Part shown: positions 12,844 to 21,494 of the stretch, one piece after another
Numbering within the stretch: position 1 is the stretch's first letter
Layout: each line of letters opens with the position of its first letter
DNA from: a virus
Strand: one strand, 5' to 3'
Virus record (IMG/VR): IMGVR_UViG_3300006641_001985
Span: 1 to 24,783 of that record
Length of the DNA stretch: 24,783 nt
The notes under the pieces: model-generated
What the model was told of the DNA's origin: nothing
The model's input: the letters and a program-made list of their open reading frames with translations, nothing else
Database searches by the model: none
Translations under genes and position numbers: made by a program

Positions 12844-14415
12844 CTATGCGTGCGACGTCACCCGCAGGCTAACCACCAGCCCGTGATCCTCTGTCCACCG
12901 GATTGACTGCACCAGCGCTACGTCGTTGTCGAAGCCAACGTCAGCATCGGTCAGACTGAGGATATCCCCGCGGCGGATGCTGCCGTACCTGGGAGGTAAT
13001 GCGTACTGTACGGTGCGTGTCGGCAGCGCGTACCGGCGAGACCGCCATGCGGCCACCCTTGCAGCGGTAGCCTCGTCGCTGATGATCCCGCTTTCCCAGT
13101 CGCGAACAATGCGTCCGAACTGACCGTAGCTGCGCCGGAGTACGTCGTCGGTCCAGATGTTCGAGACGCTGGTCGGGTCGCCCGTGTAGCTGATGGACCG
13201 CGCGTACTCGTCCGTCAACGGGTTGACGCGATAGCGAAACGTGCCGGCGTTAGAGACGTCTGAGCGACCCTCATACGCCACCCTGGAGACGCGCGTGACA
13301 TCCGTTTCGACCGAGGTGTCAATCGACATGCTGGCGTCCGTGCTGCTCGCCGTCCATTCCCACACCTGAGGATAGACGCCACGCGGCCCGCTGACCATTG
13401 ATACCGGCAGTACCTCAAGGACCGACTGGAGCAGCCACTCGGAGAGCGTCACGGGCTCGTCGATGTACGTGTCGATCCGGTAGTCATCCAGCACAGCCCG
13501 AGCCGTCAGGAGGCTCTGATAGTCCACGCGCGCGGTACTACGCTCAAGCGCGTATTGCATGACCTCGCCAGCGCGGTTCACGCCTGGTAGGCCGCCTCCG
13601 TTGTCCCAGATCACCGCGAGGTTCTGACTGGCCGGGAACGTCCCACTCACCACATGATCTGCGACCGCAATGCGCCTGCCGTTGACCGTGACGTGTTCGA
13701 TGTTCGCCACTTGCGTATTGCCCTCGTCGTCGCGCAGCGTGACCGTCGAGGCTTCGACCTGGTGGCCAGCAATCGCGTATACGGCATGAATGACCGGACC
13801 TGCAACCACATAGCTATAGAGCACGAACGTATGACTCCCTGCCGTGACGCCCGCGCCAGGCGTCCCCACGACGAACGGGAATACGCGTCCGTTTGATTCC
13901 TCAGGCGTCGGGAACGCGCCCGCCTTGACCACGCCTGCGGCGTCCCATTCGGTGCGGTTGAATGTCACTAGCTCGTCGGGAAACGTGCCCGTGTCGTCCA
14001 GCACGTTCTCCTCGAGAGACAGCGTAATGGGCTCGTCCTCGCCGCCGTATTCCGGATCCACGAACGTACCGACCAGCACAGTACGCCGCTCCTCCCACGT
14101 CCCGCCGACGTAGACCTGAGCCAGCTCGCCGCGGACTCCGTCCAACATGTAACCGCGGCTTACCAGCTGCCCGACGTTGAACGGGAACATGAGCGCCAGC
14201 GCGACCGACGCCCGCGGCGCGTCCGTCACCCACAGGTCGATCGCCTCCTCGACGTCCGGTGCCTCCAGCATACCAGGCACCACCGCGACGGTTTGCGAGC
14301 CGACCCGTAGATCCCACGACTCGGTGCCCATGTAGTGCGTCTGGCCGGCGTACTCGAATACCAGCACCCACCGCCACCCGGCGGCGAGCTGTTCAGCGGT
14401 CCACCTGTCGCTCAC
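12844..14415 (-). CDS. Tail hub / baseplate-type protein
   Basis: This 523-aa protein follows the large tail protein with a GTGA overlap (GTG at 14415, GGAGGAGCT upstream). Its N-terminal 150 residues are strand-rich, with repeated tail-protein-like turns (VLVFEYAGQTHYMGTESWDL). The C-terminal part contains PPRYGSIRRGDILSLTDADV and IRWTEDHGLVVSLRVT, patterns seen in siphovirus tail hub or distal tail proteins that attach the fibre. In siphoviruses this position after the tape measure usually holds the distal tail protein and tail-tip components. The exact equivalent is uncertain because sequence conservation is low. Confidence 0.65.
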   Translation of the reverse strand: MSDRWTAEQLAAGWRWVLVFEYAGQTHYMGTESWDLRVGSQTVAVVPGMLEAPDVEEAIDLWVTDAPRASVALALMFPFNVGQLVSRGYMLDGVRGELAQVYVGGTWEERRTVLVGTFVDPEYGGEDEPITLSLEENVLDDTGTFPDELVTFNRTEWDAAGVVKAGAFPTPEESNGRVFPFVVGTPGAGVTAGSHTFVLYSYVVAGPVIHAVYAIAGHQVEASTVTLRDDEGNTQVANIEHVTVNGRRIAVADHVVSGTFPASQNLAVIWDNGGGLPGVNRAGEVMQYALERSTARVDYQSLLTARAVLDDYRIDTYIDEPVTLSEWLLQSVLEVLPVSMVSGPRGVYPQVWEWTASSTDASMSIDTSVETDVTRVSRVAYEGRSDVSNAGTFRYRVNPLTDEYARSISYTGDPTSVSNIWTDDVLRRSYGQFGRIVRDWESGIISDEATAARVAAWRSRRYALPTRTVQYALPPRYGSIRRGDILSLTDADVGFDNDVALVQSIRWTEDHGLVVSLRVTSHA

Positions 14416-17400
14416 AGCTCCTCCTCAATCAAGATCGACGACGTCCTGACGACCTCGCCGCGGCGGTCCTCGCCGGCGTATTCGTCGCCCTGGACAGTCT
14501 CGATCGAGACGTCGGAGACGATGCGCCCGTAGAGCATGTGGTCCCGGTGGACGACCATGTAGTTCGTTCCTGCCGCCTGAGGTTCGATCCACGGCAGGTA
14601 CACGACCGGCAGCTCCGGTCCTCGCGTCATCTCCACGATCCCGCGCATCATCGCAGGCCCGTCGACCGCAGCCGCGAGAGGCGTCCCGCCGGCAGTGTTC
14701 GTGTTCGTGATGTAGTCGGGCAGGCTAGATGCGCTCTGGTCGCGTTCTAGCTGGGACTGATCGACGCCGTCCGTCCATCCGAACTCGACCGTGCGGCGGG
14801 TCCTGCCCTCGTTGCGCGCGGTGCGCGTGCCGTCTCGCGCCGTCGTGAGCGTCGTGTTGGGCGAGCTGCGTACCTGCCGGCCCCAGGAGTACCGGTGCCC
14901 GAACGCGACGATCGGCCCCAGCATGATCACGCCGGCGTCGTACGTCTGGTTGATCGGATCTCGCACGACCTGGGTAGGAATGGTCAGCCGGTAGGCGTTG
15001 GCCTGCGGGTCGGCATTGAACACGAGGCACGCGCTACGGCTCGCGATGGCGCCGGCGGTGCCGTTGTTCGCCGCACCGGAGTCCGGCGCCACTTCTAGGC
15101 GCACTAGACGTGTAGTCGTCGCTGCGACTGGATTTGCCCAGGCGCCCTCAGATGATGCCGTGATCGTCGTCCCGAAACCGTCCAAGATCATCATGTCGCC
15201 CTCTAGGGCATTGAACGGGTACCAGTAGTCCGCGGCGGCGCTGCCCGTTCTGGGCACTACCGTGTCTCCCTGCATGCTCCATGTCAAACCGGACTGGCCG
15301 GACGTGCTGTCCCACGTTCCGATCGTCGTCCACGTCGCGGCGCCGGTGCGTTTCTCAAGCGTGGCCTGCGAGAACGAGGCATTCGCGATGTAGAGACCCA
15401 TGAGTGGAGACAACATGCGCTCGAGCTGTGCCGCGCTCGTGAATTCCCACACGATGACGTTGGGCCCTGCATCCGTGCGCCAGATCCGATCGGACGACGG
15501 GCTACGCCTGGGGTCCACGTTCTCGATCCCGTAGCGGTATGATGCCTCTACCCGCCACAGGTCGCCCACCAGCGACGGACCTCCGATGGCGCGAACGCTG
15601 ATGTAGTTGTTCAGCCGGCGGTACCGAACCGAGTAGTTCTGTGTTTTTAGGTCGCGCGGGTACTGTACCGCGTGAGCTTTGGATAGCGCGCCGGAGACGT
15701 ACGCCGCCACCAGTTCCCACGAGGACACGCCGGCGCCGTTCTGGCCGAACGTCACTAGCTGTCGAGCACCTGCTGGCGGTGCGATCGGCGTTAGCGCCTG
15801 GTTGTTAGCTCCCAGGATACGGACCCATGCTCGCGTATTCGCGGAGGCTCGACGCGTGTCCGACTGCCAGACCGTGAGACGTGCTCCGGTCGTGGTCTGG
15901 GTGACGTAGATCCTGAGCTGGAACCCAGCAGCCGGGACCGTGATCGTCGTGTAGACCGTGCCTGCGACAGCGTCCACAATCTCGATCTGCGTGGTGCTGA
16001 TGGCGCGCGCGGTCATCCGGTACTCGTTGCCGGCGTCAGCGACGATCACACCGACGTTCCCACCGAGTCCGGATACCTGTTGAGCGTCGACCAACACGCA
16101 GACCGTGTAGTCGAGAGCCACCGCAGGCGTGAGCGTGTAGGTGTATTGCAGCGACTCTAGCGCAGCCGCCGTAATGTTCAGTGATCCGGTAGTGCTCAAC
16201 GTCGCGGTAGCCGCACCGACCGTCGCGACCGTCCATCCTGCCGTATTCGGTAGGTCTGCCGGGTACCACGTCACTTGAGATCCGATGGTCTGCCCGGAGA
16301 ACGCAGCGTCCTCTGGAGGCGTGTGCGTCTGGTAGGCGCCGAACTGCCATTGGCACAACTGGTTTACGCGAACGCCGGCCGTCTTGGTGCCGAATAGTCG
16401 TAGCGACGAGTTGACGACAGCCGCCGAGTACTCCTGTGGGAGTCCGTTGCTGTTGCCAACCAGGAACGACGACGCCGTCAGCGAGGCCCCGTCCGTCGTG
16501 GCCCGTGTCCACGTCTCTCCGTCCTGGCTACTCTCCAGCATGACGCCATCTGCGGTGTTCGTGATGCACCACGCCACGCCGGCCTCGTCGACCACGAGTG
16601 CGAGTTGGGTCGTATTCCCTAGTTCGCCGTTCGCGTTCAGCGTTCCAGGCGATCCGTTCTGCAGATTGTAAACCGGCGCTGCGCTGATGGCCGTGAACGC
16701 AGACCCGAGCGGCATCGCGAGCGCCTGCGAGTCGGCGCCCCACGTCGCGAAATCTGACCCACAATAGGCCATCAGAAAACCGGACGTTCCAAACGGCACG
16801 ACGTCATGCACGCCGCCGGCCTGAGCACCAGAAAAGGCGGTCGACACATACGCGAATGACGCCCCGGCGTCGTTGCTGGCGTACTGCATGAGATGGTCAC
16901 GCGGCGCTGTTCCGCCGCCCAGACGCTTGGCAATTACTAGCAATACCTGACCGGCATTGTACGCTGCCCGGATTCTCCGGTAGGTGATTGGGATGCCGAC
17001 CACGGTAGAGGCTAGATCCTCTGCGAGTACCCGCTCGGCGTTCAACGTCCACGTCGTCCCGTCGTTGATCGACACGTACAGGCTCAGGTTGTGCCTGGTG
17101 GATCCAGAGTCCGTGTAGTCGTTGAACACCAGCAGCCCGATCTTGTTGTCGGGCATCAGGAACAACGCTGGCATGAGGTTCGGCGCCGCGACCGTGCCGG
17201 TTGAGGCGACCTCTTGTGTGGTCTGACTGCCAACCAGCGGAATGCGCGCGAGGCTGATCGAGGCAGCCGAACCAGGCGATCGGCGCGCAGCCACAATAAT
17301 AGTCCCAGCTGGCGTCGTGATCGCGTCGGAGCGCGTCGTGATGTACGTCGGCACGCCGACCCAGGACTCGAGATTGTCCCATCCTGTGATCGTCGTGAAG

Positions 17401-17714
17401 CTGGGAGCGCCGTACCAATCGACCGTCCCGTTCGGGCGCCAGAGAAATCCGCCCGGCTGGATCTCACCTGCGGCGTATTCGCCTGGGGAGCCGGCCTTAT
17501 AGGTGTAGACCTCGACAGCATCAGCCGACGACGTTCCACTGGCGGCGCGGCTCTCGAGCTCCATCGCGCCGTACCGCACTACGCTGGTAGGCACACCACC
17601 CTGGGCGCCGTCCTGGTTGAACGACGAGAGCGCCGTGGAGATCGTCGTGTGCTGGATGCGCGACGACGGGATGAGGATCCCACGGAACGCGTCGACATTC
17701 TTGCGGCTGCTCAT
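14412..17714 (-). CDS. Large tail protein with Asp-box (BNR) beta-propeller-like region
   Basis: This 1100-aa protein begins at the ATG at 17714, one base past the tape-measure stop, with GGAGGGGATGAG upstream. Three Asp-box motifs occur at about residues 215-222 (SINDGTTW), 280-287 (SNDAGASF) and 395-402 (SSQDGETW). They mark a sialidase-type beta-propeller over roughly residues 110-450. The following 400 residues are beta-rich with no clear match, and the C-terminal 250 include PLMGLYIANASFSQATLEKR and VMLGP-like strands. Asp-box repeats are found in glycan-binding or glycan-cleaving enzymes and in some phage tail spikes. Catalytic residues of a true sialidase could not be identified, so binding is as likely as hydrolysis. 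Confidence 0.75.
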   Translation of the reverse strand: MSSRKNVDAFRGILIPSSRIQHTTISTALSSFNQDGAQGGVPTSVVRYGAMELESRAASGTSSADAVEVYTYKAGSPGEYAAGEIQPGGFLWRPNGTVDWYGAPSFTTITGWDNLESWVGVPTYITTRSDAITTPAGTIIVAARRSPGSAASISLARIPLVGSQTTQEVASTGTVAAPNLMPALFLMPDNKIGLLVFNDYTDSGSTRHNLSLYVSINDGTTWTLNAERVLAEDLASTVVGIPITYRRIRAAYNAGQVLLVIAKRLGGGTAPRDHLMQYASNDAGASFAYVSTAFSGAQAGGVHDVVPFGTSGFLMAYCGSDFATWGADSQALAMPLGSAFTAISAAPVYNLQNGSPGTLNANGELGNTTQLALVVDEAGVAWCITNTADGVMLESSQDGETWTRATTDGASLTASSFLVGNSNGLPQEYSAAVVNSSLRLFGTKTAGVRVNQLCQWQFGAYQTHTPPEDAAFSGQTIGSQVTWYPADLPNTAGWTVATVGAATATLSTTGSLNITAAALESLQYTYTLTPAVALDYTVCVLVDAQQVSGLGGNVGVIVADAGNEYRMTARAISTTQIEIVDAVAGTVYTTITVPAAGFQLRIYVTQTTTGARLTVWQSDTRRASANTRAWVRILGANNQALTPIAPPAGARQLVTFGQNGAGVSSWELVAAYVSGALSKAHAVQYPRDLKTQNYSVRYRRLNNYISVRAIGGPSLVGDLWRVEASYRYGIENVDPRRSPSSDRIWRTDAGPNVIVWEFTSAAQLERMLSPLMGLYIANASFSQATLEKRTGAATWTTIGTWDSTSGQSGLTWSMQGDTVVPRTGSAAADYWYPFNALEGDMMILDGFGTTITASSEGAWANPVAATTTRLVRLEVAPDSGAANNGTAGAIASRSACLVFNADPQANAYRLTIPTQVVRDPINQTYDAGVIMLGPIVAFGHRYSWGRQVRSSPNTTLTTARDGTRTARNEGRTRRTVEFGWTDGVDQSQLERDQSASSLPDYITNTNTAGGTPLAAAVDGPAMMRGIVEMTRGPELPVVYLPWIEPQAAGTNYMVVHRDHMLYGRIVSDVSIETVQGDEYAGEDRRGEVVRTSSILIEEEL

Positions 17715-17715
17715 C

Positions 17716-19788
17716 TCATCCCCTCCGCTGGCCGGCGCGGGGTCCAGCCCCCATCGCACGGCCCAAGGTACCACGGGTCCGCAGCTCGTCGCGGATGAAG
17801 TAGTCAAACGCCTTGTGCTTGTAGACGATCTGCACGGAGGTGCCCTGCGAGCCCATGCCCTGCCCGGCGTTCAGCCGCTCGATGTTGCTGTCCCCGAGCG
17901 TCTGGCGTGCCACTGGGTTCAGCACCGCTTCGCCAGAGCGGAGACGGGCAACCATCTCGTCCGGTGCGCCGACGACGCCGCCGGCGTGGAACGCAGGTTG
18001 CTGCGCTGCGATGGCGGCGATCTGAACGGCGCCGGCTGCTGCGGCGATACCTGCCGCGATGAAGTTTGGCGCAGGAGGAGTCGCAAGTGCGTTTGCTGCG
18101 GCGAGCGCCGCGGCTGTCGTCGCCTGCGCGATCTTGAGTGCCTTGTCGACCAAAAACGCCTTCATGGCTGAATCACGCTCCTGCGAGACTCGCTGCTCGG
18201 CGCGCTGCTTTTCCTCGCGCGTGGCGTCCTCTCCGAGCTCGTCCCTAGCCGCGATGGCCGCGCGGTAGTCGTCCGTCTGAGCCGTCAGGTACGCGTCCGT
18301 GATCTGCGTTCCTACGCTCAAGATCTCGTTTGCCGTCGCGATCTCGGCCTTCGCGCGTTCAGCCAAGGCGAGCGCATCGGCCTCGGCATTGCGCTGCCTG
18401 AGCGCGTCCAGCTCCGAATAGAACGCCGTCTCGGCGTCGATGATCTGCGCGTCCGTCGCAGCCCAGATAGCCGCGCGCGCCTGCCCATCCTCGCCGGCCT
18501 GAGACACCAATGCAGCGCCAGCCTCGCGGATACCGCGCACGCGCTCCTCGTACCCGAGACGGATCTTCTCCTCGTCATTCGCTGCACTCATGGCGGCGGC
18601 GAGGCTCGACTTGCGCGCGGCTTCCTGCGCCGACTCAACCGCGTTTGCGGCCTGTTCGGCGGCGGCGGCTGCGGCCTTCTGCGCTTCTGTCTCGGCCTTG
18701 AGCTGCGCGGCGCGCTCCTTCTCCGCGTCCGTTGCGGCCTTGGTCGCAGCTTCGCTGGCCTGCTTCGCCTGAGTGGCTTGAATCTCCGCATCCCGCGCAC
18801 GCTTGACCGACTCGGACGCCCGCGAAATCGCCGCGGCGCGCGCCTGCTCGGCCTCGGTGTTGTCCTTCGTGATGCCAAAGTAGTCCGTACTCGTGCGGAT
18901 GCCGGTGGCGATGGACGCTTCCAGCGCGTCGAAGTCGGGCAGCGCAGCCTTCGCGCGAGCCGCCAACCCACGGATCGATTCCGCCGTCGAGTCGCTGATC
19001 AGTCCGAACGACGACAGACCCTCCGCGGCGAACGACAGCGCATCCGGGACCAACCCGAACACGCTGACCAGCTTGACGACCATTGTAGCAAGGCTGGCGA
19101 TCGTCCCGATCACTAGCTGCGTCGTCGCTTCCGTCTCGCGCGCGGCGCGGCTCTCCTCGTTGAGCTTCGCGATGAACGTGCCCAGGCGCTCGGACGCGTC
19201 CGACCGGATGCGCGCCTCGTCGGCGGTCGCCTGCGACAGAGCACCGGAAGCCACCGCAGCGTCAAGCGCCGCGGCTTCCTGCCGCTTCAGCTCCTCGGAT
19301 GCAAACGCGTTCGCCTCGGAGGCAATGCGCGCAAGCTCTGCCTCGCGCGCCAGCTCCGCGTTCATAGCCATGAACGCCGCACCAGCCGCCACAGCCGCGA
19401 CCGCAAGCGGGCCTAGCGCCGCCGTGCTGAGACCGAGCGTGCCCGCGGCGACCTCGCCCACGTCGGCCAGGTCCGCGACATTTCGCGCCACGTCCGCGAC
19501 GGGTCCGCCCAGCATCCCGAGCGCGCCGGCCAGCTTGCCCGAGTCGCGCCCAACGACGCCGAACGTGTCGCCCAGCTCCTTGGCCTTGTCGACCGCCGGT
19601 TGCATCGCCCGTGCTTGCGCCTTCGCAAGCTGCTTGGTCGCCTTCTCGTTCGCTTTGATCGTCTTTTCAAGCGCAGCCATCATGGCTAGCGCCTCTTTCT
19701 GCATGTCCTTGGGCAGAGTCGCAAGCTGCTGACGCAAGCCACCCAGCTCGGCGGTGATCTCAATAGGTACGGCTTCCGTCGCCATCAT
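17716..19788 (-). CDS. Tape measure protein
   Basis: This 690-aa protein is the tail-length ruler. It is alanine-rich and helical with long coiled-coil stretches (MQKEALAMMAALEKTIKANE near 29-48; KAATDAEKERAAQLKAETEA around 350). Hydrophobic segments lie near 120-150, 225-250 and 560-600, typical of siphovirus tape measures. Near the C-terminus is HAGGVVGAPDEMVARLRSGEAVLNP, split here only by length limits, which resembles the conserved end of many such proteins. At the usual 0.15 nm per residue it predicts a tail of about 100 nm. Two starts adjoin: ATG 19788 (ATGA overlap) and ATG 19785; AGGAGG at 19796-19791 fits 19785 better. Confidence 0.85.
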   Translation of the reverse strand: MMATEAVPIEITAELGGLRQQLATLPKDMQKEALAMMAALEKTIKANEKATKQLAKAQARAMQPAVDKAKELGDTFGVVGRDSGKLAGALGMLGGPVADVARNVADLADVGEVAAGTLGLSTAALGPLAVAAVAAGAAFMAMNAELAREAELARIASEANAFASEELKRQEAAALDAAVASGALSQATADEARIRSDASERLGTFIAKLNEESRAARETEATTQLVIGTIASLATMVVKLVSVFGLVPDALSFAAEGLSSFGLISDSTAESIRGLAARAKAALPDFDALEASIATGIRTSTDYFGITKDNTEAEQARAAAISRASESVKRARDAEIQATQAKQASEAATKAATDAEKERAAQLKAETEAQKAAAAAAEQAANAVESAQEAARKSSLAAAMSAANDEEKIRLGYEERVRGIREAGAALVSQAGEDGQARAAIWAATDAQIIDAETAFYSELDALRQRNAEADALALAERAKAEIATANEILSVGTQITDAYLTAQTDDYRAAIAARDELGEDATREEKQRAEQRVSQERDSAMKAFLVDKALKIAQATTAAALAAANALATPPAPNFIAAGIAAAAGAVQIAAIAAQQPAFHAGGVVGAPDEMVARLRSGEAVLNPVARQTLGDSNIERLNAGQGMGSQGTSVQIVYKHKAFDYFIRDELRTRGTLGRAMGAGPRAGQRRG

Positions 19789-20384
19789 GCCCTCCTAGCG
19801 GTGCGGCTGAGCGCCTGCGCGAGATGCGGCGCCCGCTCTCGGACGTACTTCCGGAGAGGCTTGTTGACCAACTCCTGCCACAAGTTGCGCCCGTCGCTAC
19901 GGCGAGGATTCAGCCGGTACGCACGCACGTTCGTCGGACGTCCCGCCTTGCGCTCATGCGCGGTCGTCAGCGCCGGGAGAACGCCGGTGCGCCGGTACTC
20001 GCTCATGATCTGCGAGTACGTCGCGTCGTCTACGGTGCCCTTGAACGTCGCCATAGCTGCGGTCCCGTCGCCGCGCGCCTTGGTGATTAGGCTCGTCGGT
20101 CCTGCCCGCTTGACGAAGTACGCCGAACGGTCCGCCGCGATGACGCGGCCTTTGACCTGGTCGGGCGTCAACCGGATCTCCCAGTCAAGCTGACCGGTCG
20201 AGCCATCGCGTCGGTAGACCTGCTCGTACCACTCCGCGGACGCGCGATCGTTGATCGTCTTGACGATGTGCTCGATTTCGTCCACGACGGCGGCGTGGGA
20301 GTTGCGCACGATCGCATCCAGCTTCTTCTGAAGCTGGGTACCGATCTTGGCCGTTGCGCGGCCTGCGCGGATGGTAATCGCCAT
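19785..20384 (-). CDS. Hypothetical 199-aa tail or head-completion protein
   Basis: The ATG at 20384 abuts the stop of the frameshifted chaperone product, and the gene end overlaps the tape measure start. The protein is basic, with helices at both ends (LQKKLDAIVRNSHAAVVDEI; KPLRKYVRERAPHLAQALSR) and a strand-rich middle (STGQLDWEIRLTPDQVKGRV, AYFVKRAG). This loosely resembles HK97-gp10-type tail-completion proteins, but the match is weak. Those genes normally sit before the tail terminator, so its position between chaperone and tape measure is unusual. Family assignment uncertain. Confidence 0.7.
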   Translation of the reverse strand: MAITIRAGRATAKIGTQLQKKLDAIVRNSHAAVVDEIEHIVKTINDRASAEWYEQVYRRDGSTGQLDWEIRLTPDQVKGRVIAADRSAYFVKRAGPTSLITKARGDGTAAMATFKGTVDDATYSQIMSEYRRTGVLPALTTAHERKAGRPTNVRAYRLNPRRSDGRNLWQELVNKPLRKYVRERAPHLAQALSRTARRA

Positions 20385-20923
20385 CTAGAACCCCCAGAAG
20401 GCCGCGGCCTCCGGGGAGAACTTACCACTATTCGCAGGCTTCCGCGCGGGCTTAGGCTTCGTCAACTCGGCGCGGACGCGATGCCACGCAAGCACGCGTT
20501 CCTGCGTCTCGACGTCCCACCGGTAGAAGGCGTCGGGGTCTCCGCAGTACGTTAGCCCCAGCTCGACCGCCAGATAGTCTAGCCCGCCGTCTGGGGATCG
20601 GAAAAACCCGCGGCGCGCGAGACGCCCTCCTCGGTCGGGCCACCCGTCAGCAGGCGCAACGCCTCGCCCGCGGCTTCGTAGATCTGCTCCTCCGGGATGC
20701 CCAGCGCCATCAGCTCGTCAAAGATCGCGCCGCCCCAGGCACACGCGTCATACTGCGCCGCCGCGAGCGTAGCCTTGAGAGGCTTCCCGCCCCAGCACGC
20801 GCCGAGCGCCGCAACCAGACCGCGCAACGCGTTCTTCTGCATCGCAAGGCCGACGTCCCTGGATAGCATGTACCCGTTCGGCTTCTTCAGCGGGATCTCG
20901 TAGTTACCCAGCTTGACGATCAC
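20385..20923 (-). CDS. Tail assembly chaperone, -1 frameshift product (G-T type)
   Basis: In siphoviruses two overlapping chaperone products precede the tape measure, the longer made by programmed frameshifting. Here the 114-aa frame contains the slippery heptamer G_GGT_TTT at residues 105-107. A -1 shift joins it to an open frame of 72 codons that ends with TAG at 20387-20385, giving 179 residues. The added part runs FRSPDGGLDYLAVELGL, YRWDVETQERVLAWHRVR, then a lysine/proline linker and ends in EAAAFWGF. The downstream frame has no start of its own and fills what would otherwise be a gap. The extension would bind tail tube subunits, by analogy with lambda gpGT; the function is inferred. Confidence 0.85.
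20579..20923 (-). CDS. Tail assembly chaperone, short (G-type) product
   Basis: This 114-aa protein starts at GTG 20923, behind GGGAGGTTGA. It is helical (SRDVGLAMQKNALRGLVAAL, EEQIYEAAGEALRLL), as expected for the N-terminal chaperone domain that coats the tape measure during tail assembly. The stop, TAG at 20581-20579, is reached when ribosomes do not shift at 20609-20603. It follows the tail tube gene and a hairpin terminator, in the normal siphovirus order. Confidence 0.8.
   Translation of the reverse strand: MIVKLGNYEIPLKKPNGYMLSRDVGLAMQKNALRGLVAALGACWGGKPLKATLAAAQYDACAWGGAIFDELMALGIPEEQIYEAAGEALRLLTGGPTEEGVSRAAGFSDPQTAG
20603..20609 (-). promoter_or_regulatory. Programmed -1 frameshift slippery site GGGTTTT
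   Basis: Codons GCG GGT TTT TCC place G_GGT_TTT in the zero frame, a canonical X_XXY_YYZ heptamer. The -1 frame continues TTC CGA TCC and stays open for 72 codons. A GC-rich region (CAGACGGCGGGCTAG) lies downstream, but no clear stem-loop or pseudoknot was worked out. Confidence 0.85.
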
Positions 20924-20941
20924 TCAACCTCCCTAGACGTG

Positions 20942-20973
20942 GAAACGCCCACCGGGCCGTAACCCGATGGGCG
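20942..20973 (-). terminator. Hairpin terminator after the tail tube gene
   Basis: Minus strand: CGCCCATCGGG, a six-base loop, then CCCGGTGGGCG, an 11-bp stem with one G-U pair, followed by TTTCC. It is between the tail tube stop and the chaperone start and would lower expression of the downstream genes relative to the tail tube. Confidence 0.6.
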
Positions 20974-20997
20974 CTCCGCGCGAGACCGCAACCCCTC

Positions 20998-21486
20998 TCA
21001 GGTGGCCGCGATCGATCCGTAGCAAGTTCCCGAAAGCGAGAACGTGTTCGGGCTTCCCTCCGCGAACTCAAGCGTCAGATGGCACTTGTCGAGGACGAGG
21101 GTATGGTCCGCGGCGTCGCCAAAGTCGGTGCCCTCGATCGTGAGGCCGACCTGGAGCAGCCACACGTCCGTGTCGCCGCGGGACACGCCAGCCGCGAACG
21201 CGCCGGACTTGTTGACCGCATCCCAAAGACACTTTTCGGTCGCGTCGCTCAGGTCCGTCATCGTCGCGGTAAAAGAGAACGTCGCGGGCGCGAAGTTGGT
21301 CTTGCGGACGTTGTGGAACGACCCGCGGTCCAGGTACATCTCGACCTCGGTCTGCGACTGCATGACGTTGGAGATCGAGAAGTCGCCGGCCTCGTACTGG
21401 ACTGTGAGCGTGATCGGAGACCCGGACCCGTCGCTGAGGGTGATGGTTCCGTCCCGGAAATTCTTGGGCTTGCTCGAGATTGCCAT
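20998..21486 (-). CDS. Major tail tube protein candidate
   Basis: This 162-aa protein begins at ATG behind GAGGTGATCT. It is almost all beta-strand (FRDGTITLSDGSGSPITLTV, FSFTATMTDLSD, KCHLTLEFAEGSPNTFSLSG), as expected for a siphovirus tail tube. It lies after the tail terminator candidate and before the frameshifted chaperones, the position of the tube gene in most siphoviruses. The hairpin just downstream fits its expected high expression. Assignment rests on fold pattern and gene order. Confidence 0.75.
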   Translation of the reverse strand: MAISSKPKNFRDGTITLSDGSGSPITLTVQYEAGDFSISNVMQSQTEVEMYLDRGSFHNVRKTNFAPATFSFTATMTDLSDATEKCLWDAVNKSGAFAAGVSRGDTDVWLLQVGLTIEGTDFGDAADHTLVLDKCHLTLEFAEGSPNTFSLSGTCYGSIAAT

Positions 21487-21494
21487 AGATCACC

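Noticed and set aside
18893-19732. 279-aa plus-strand open frame opposite the tape measure gene
   Set aside because: Alanine/serine-rich shadow of an alanine-rich coiled-coil gene, without start signals.
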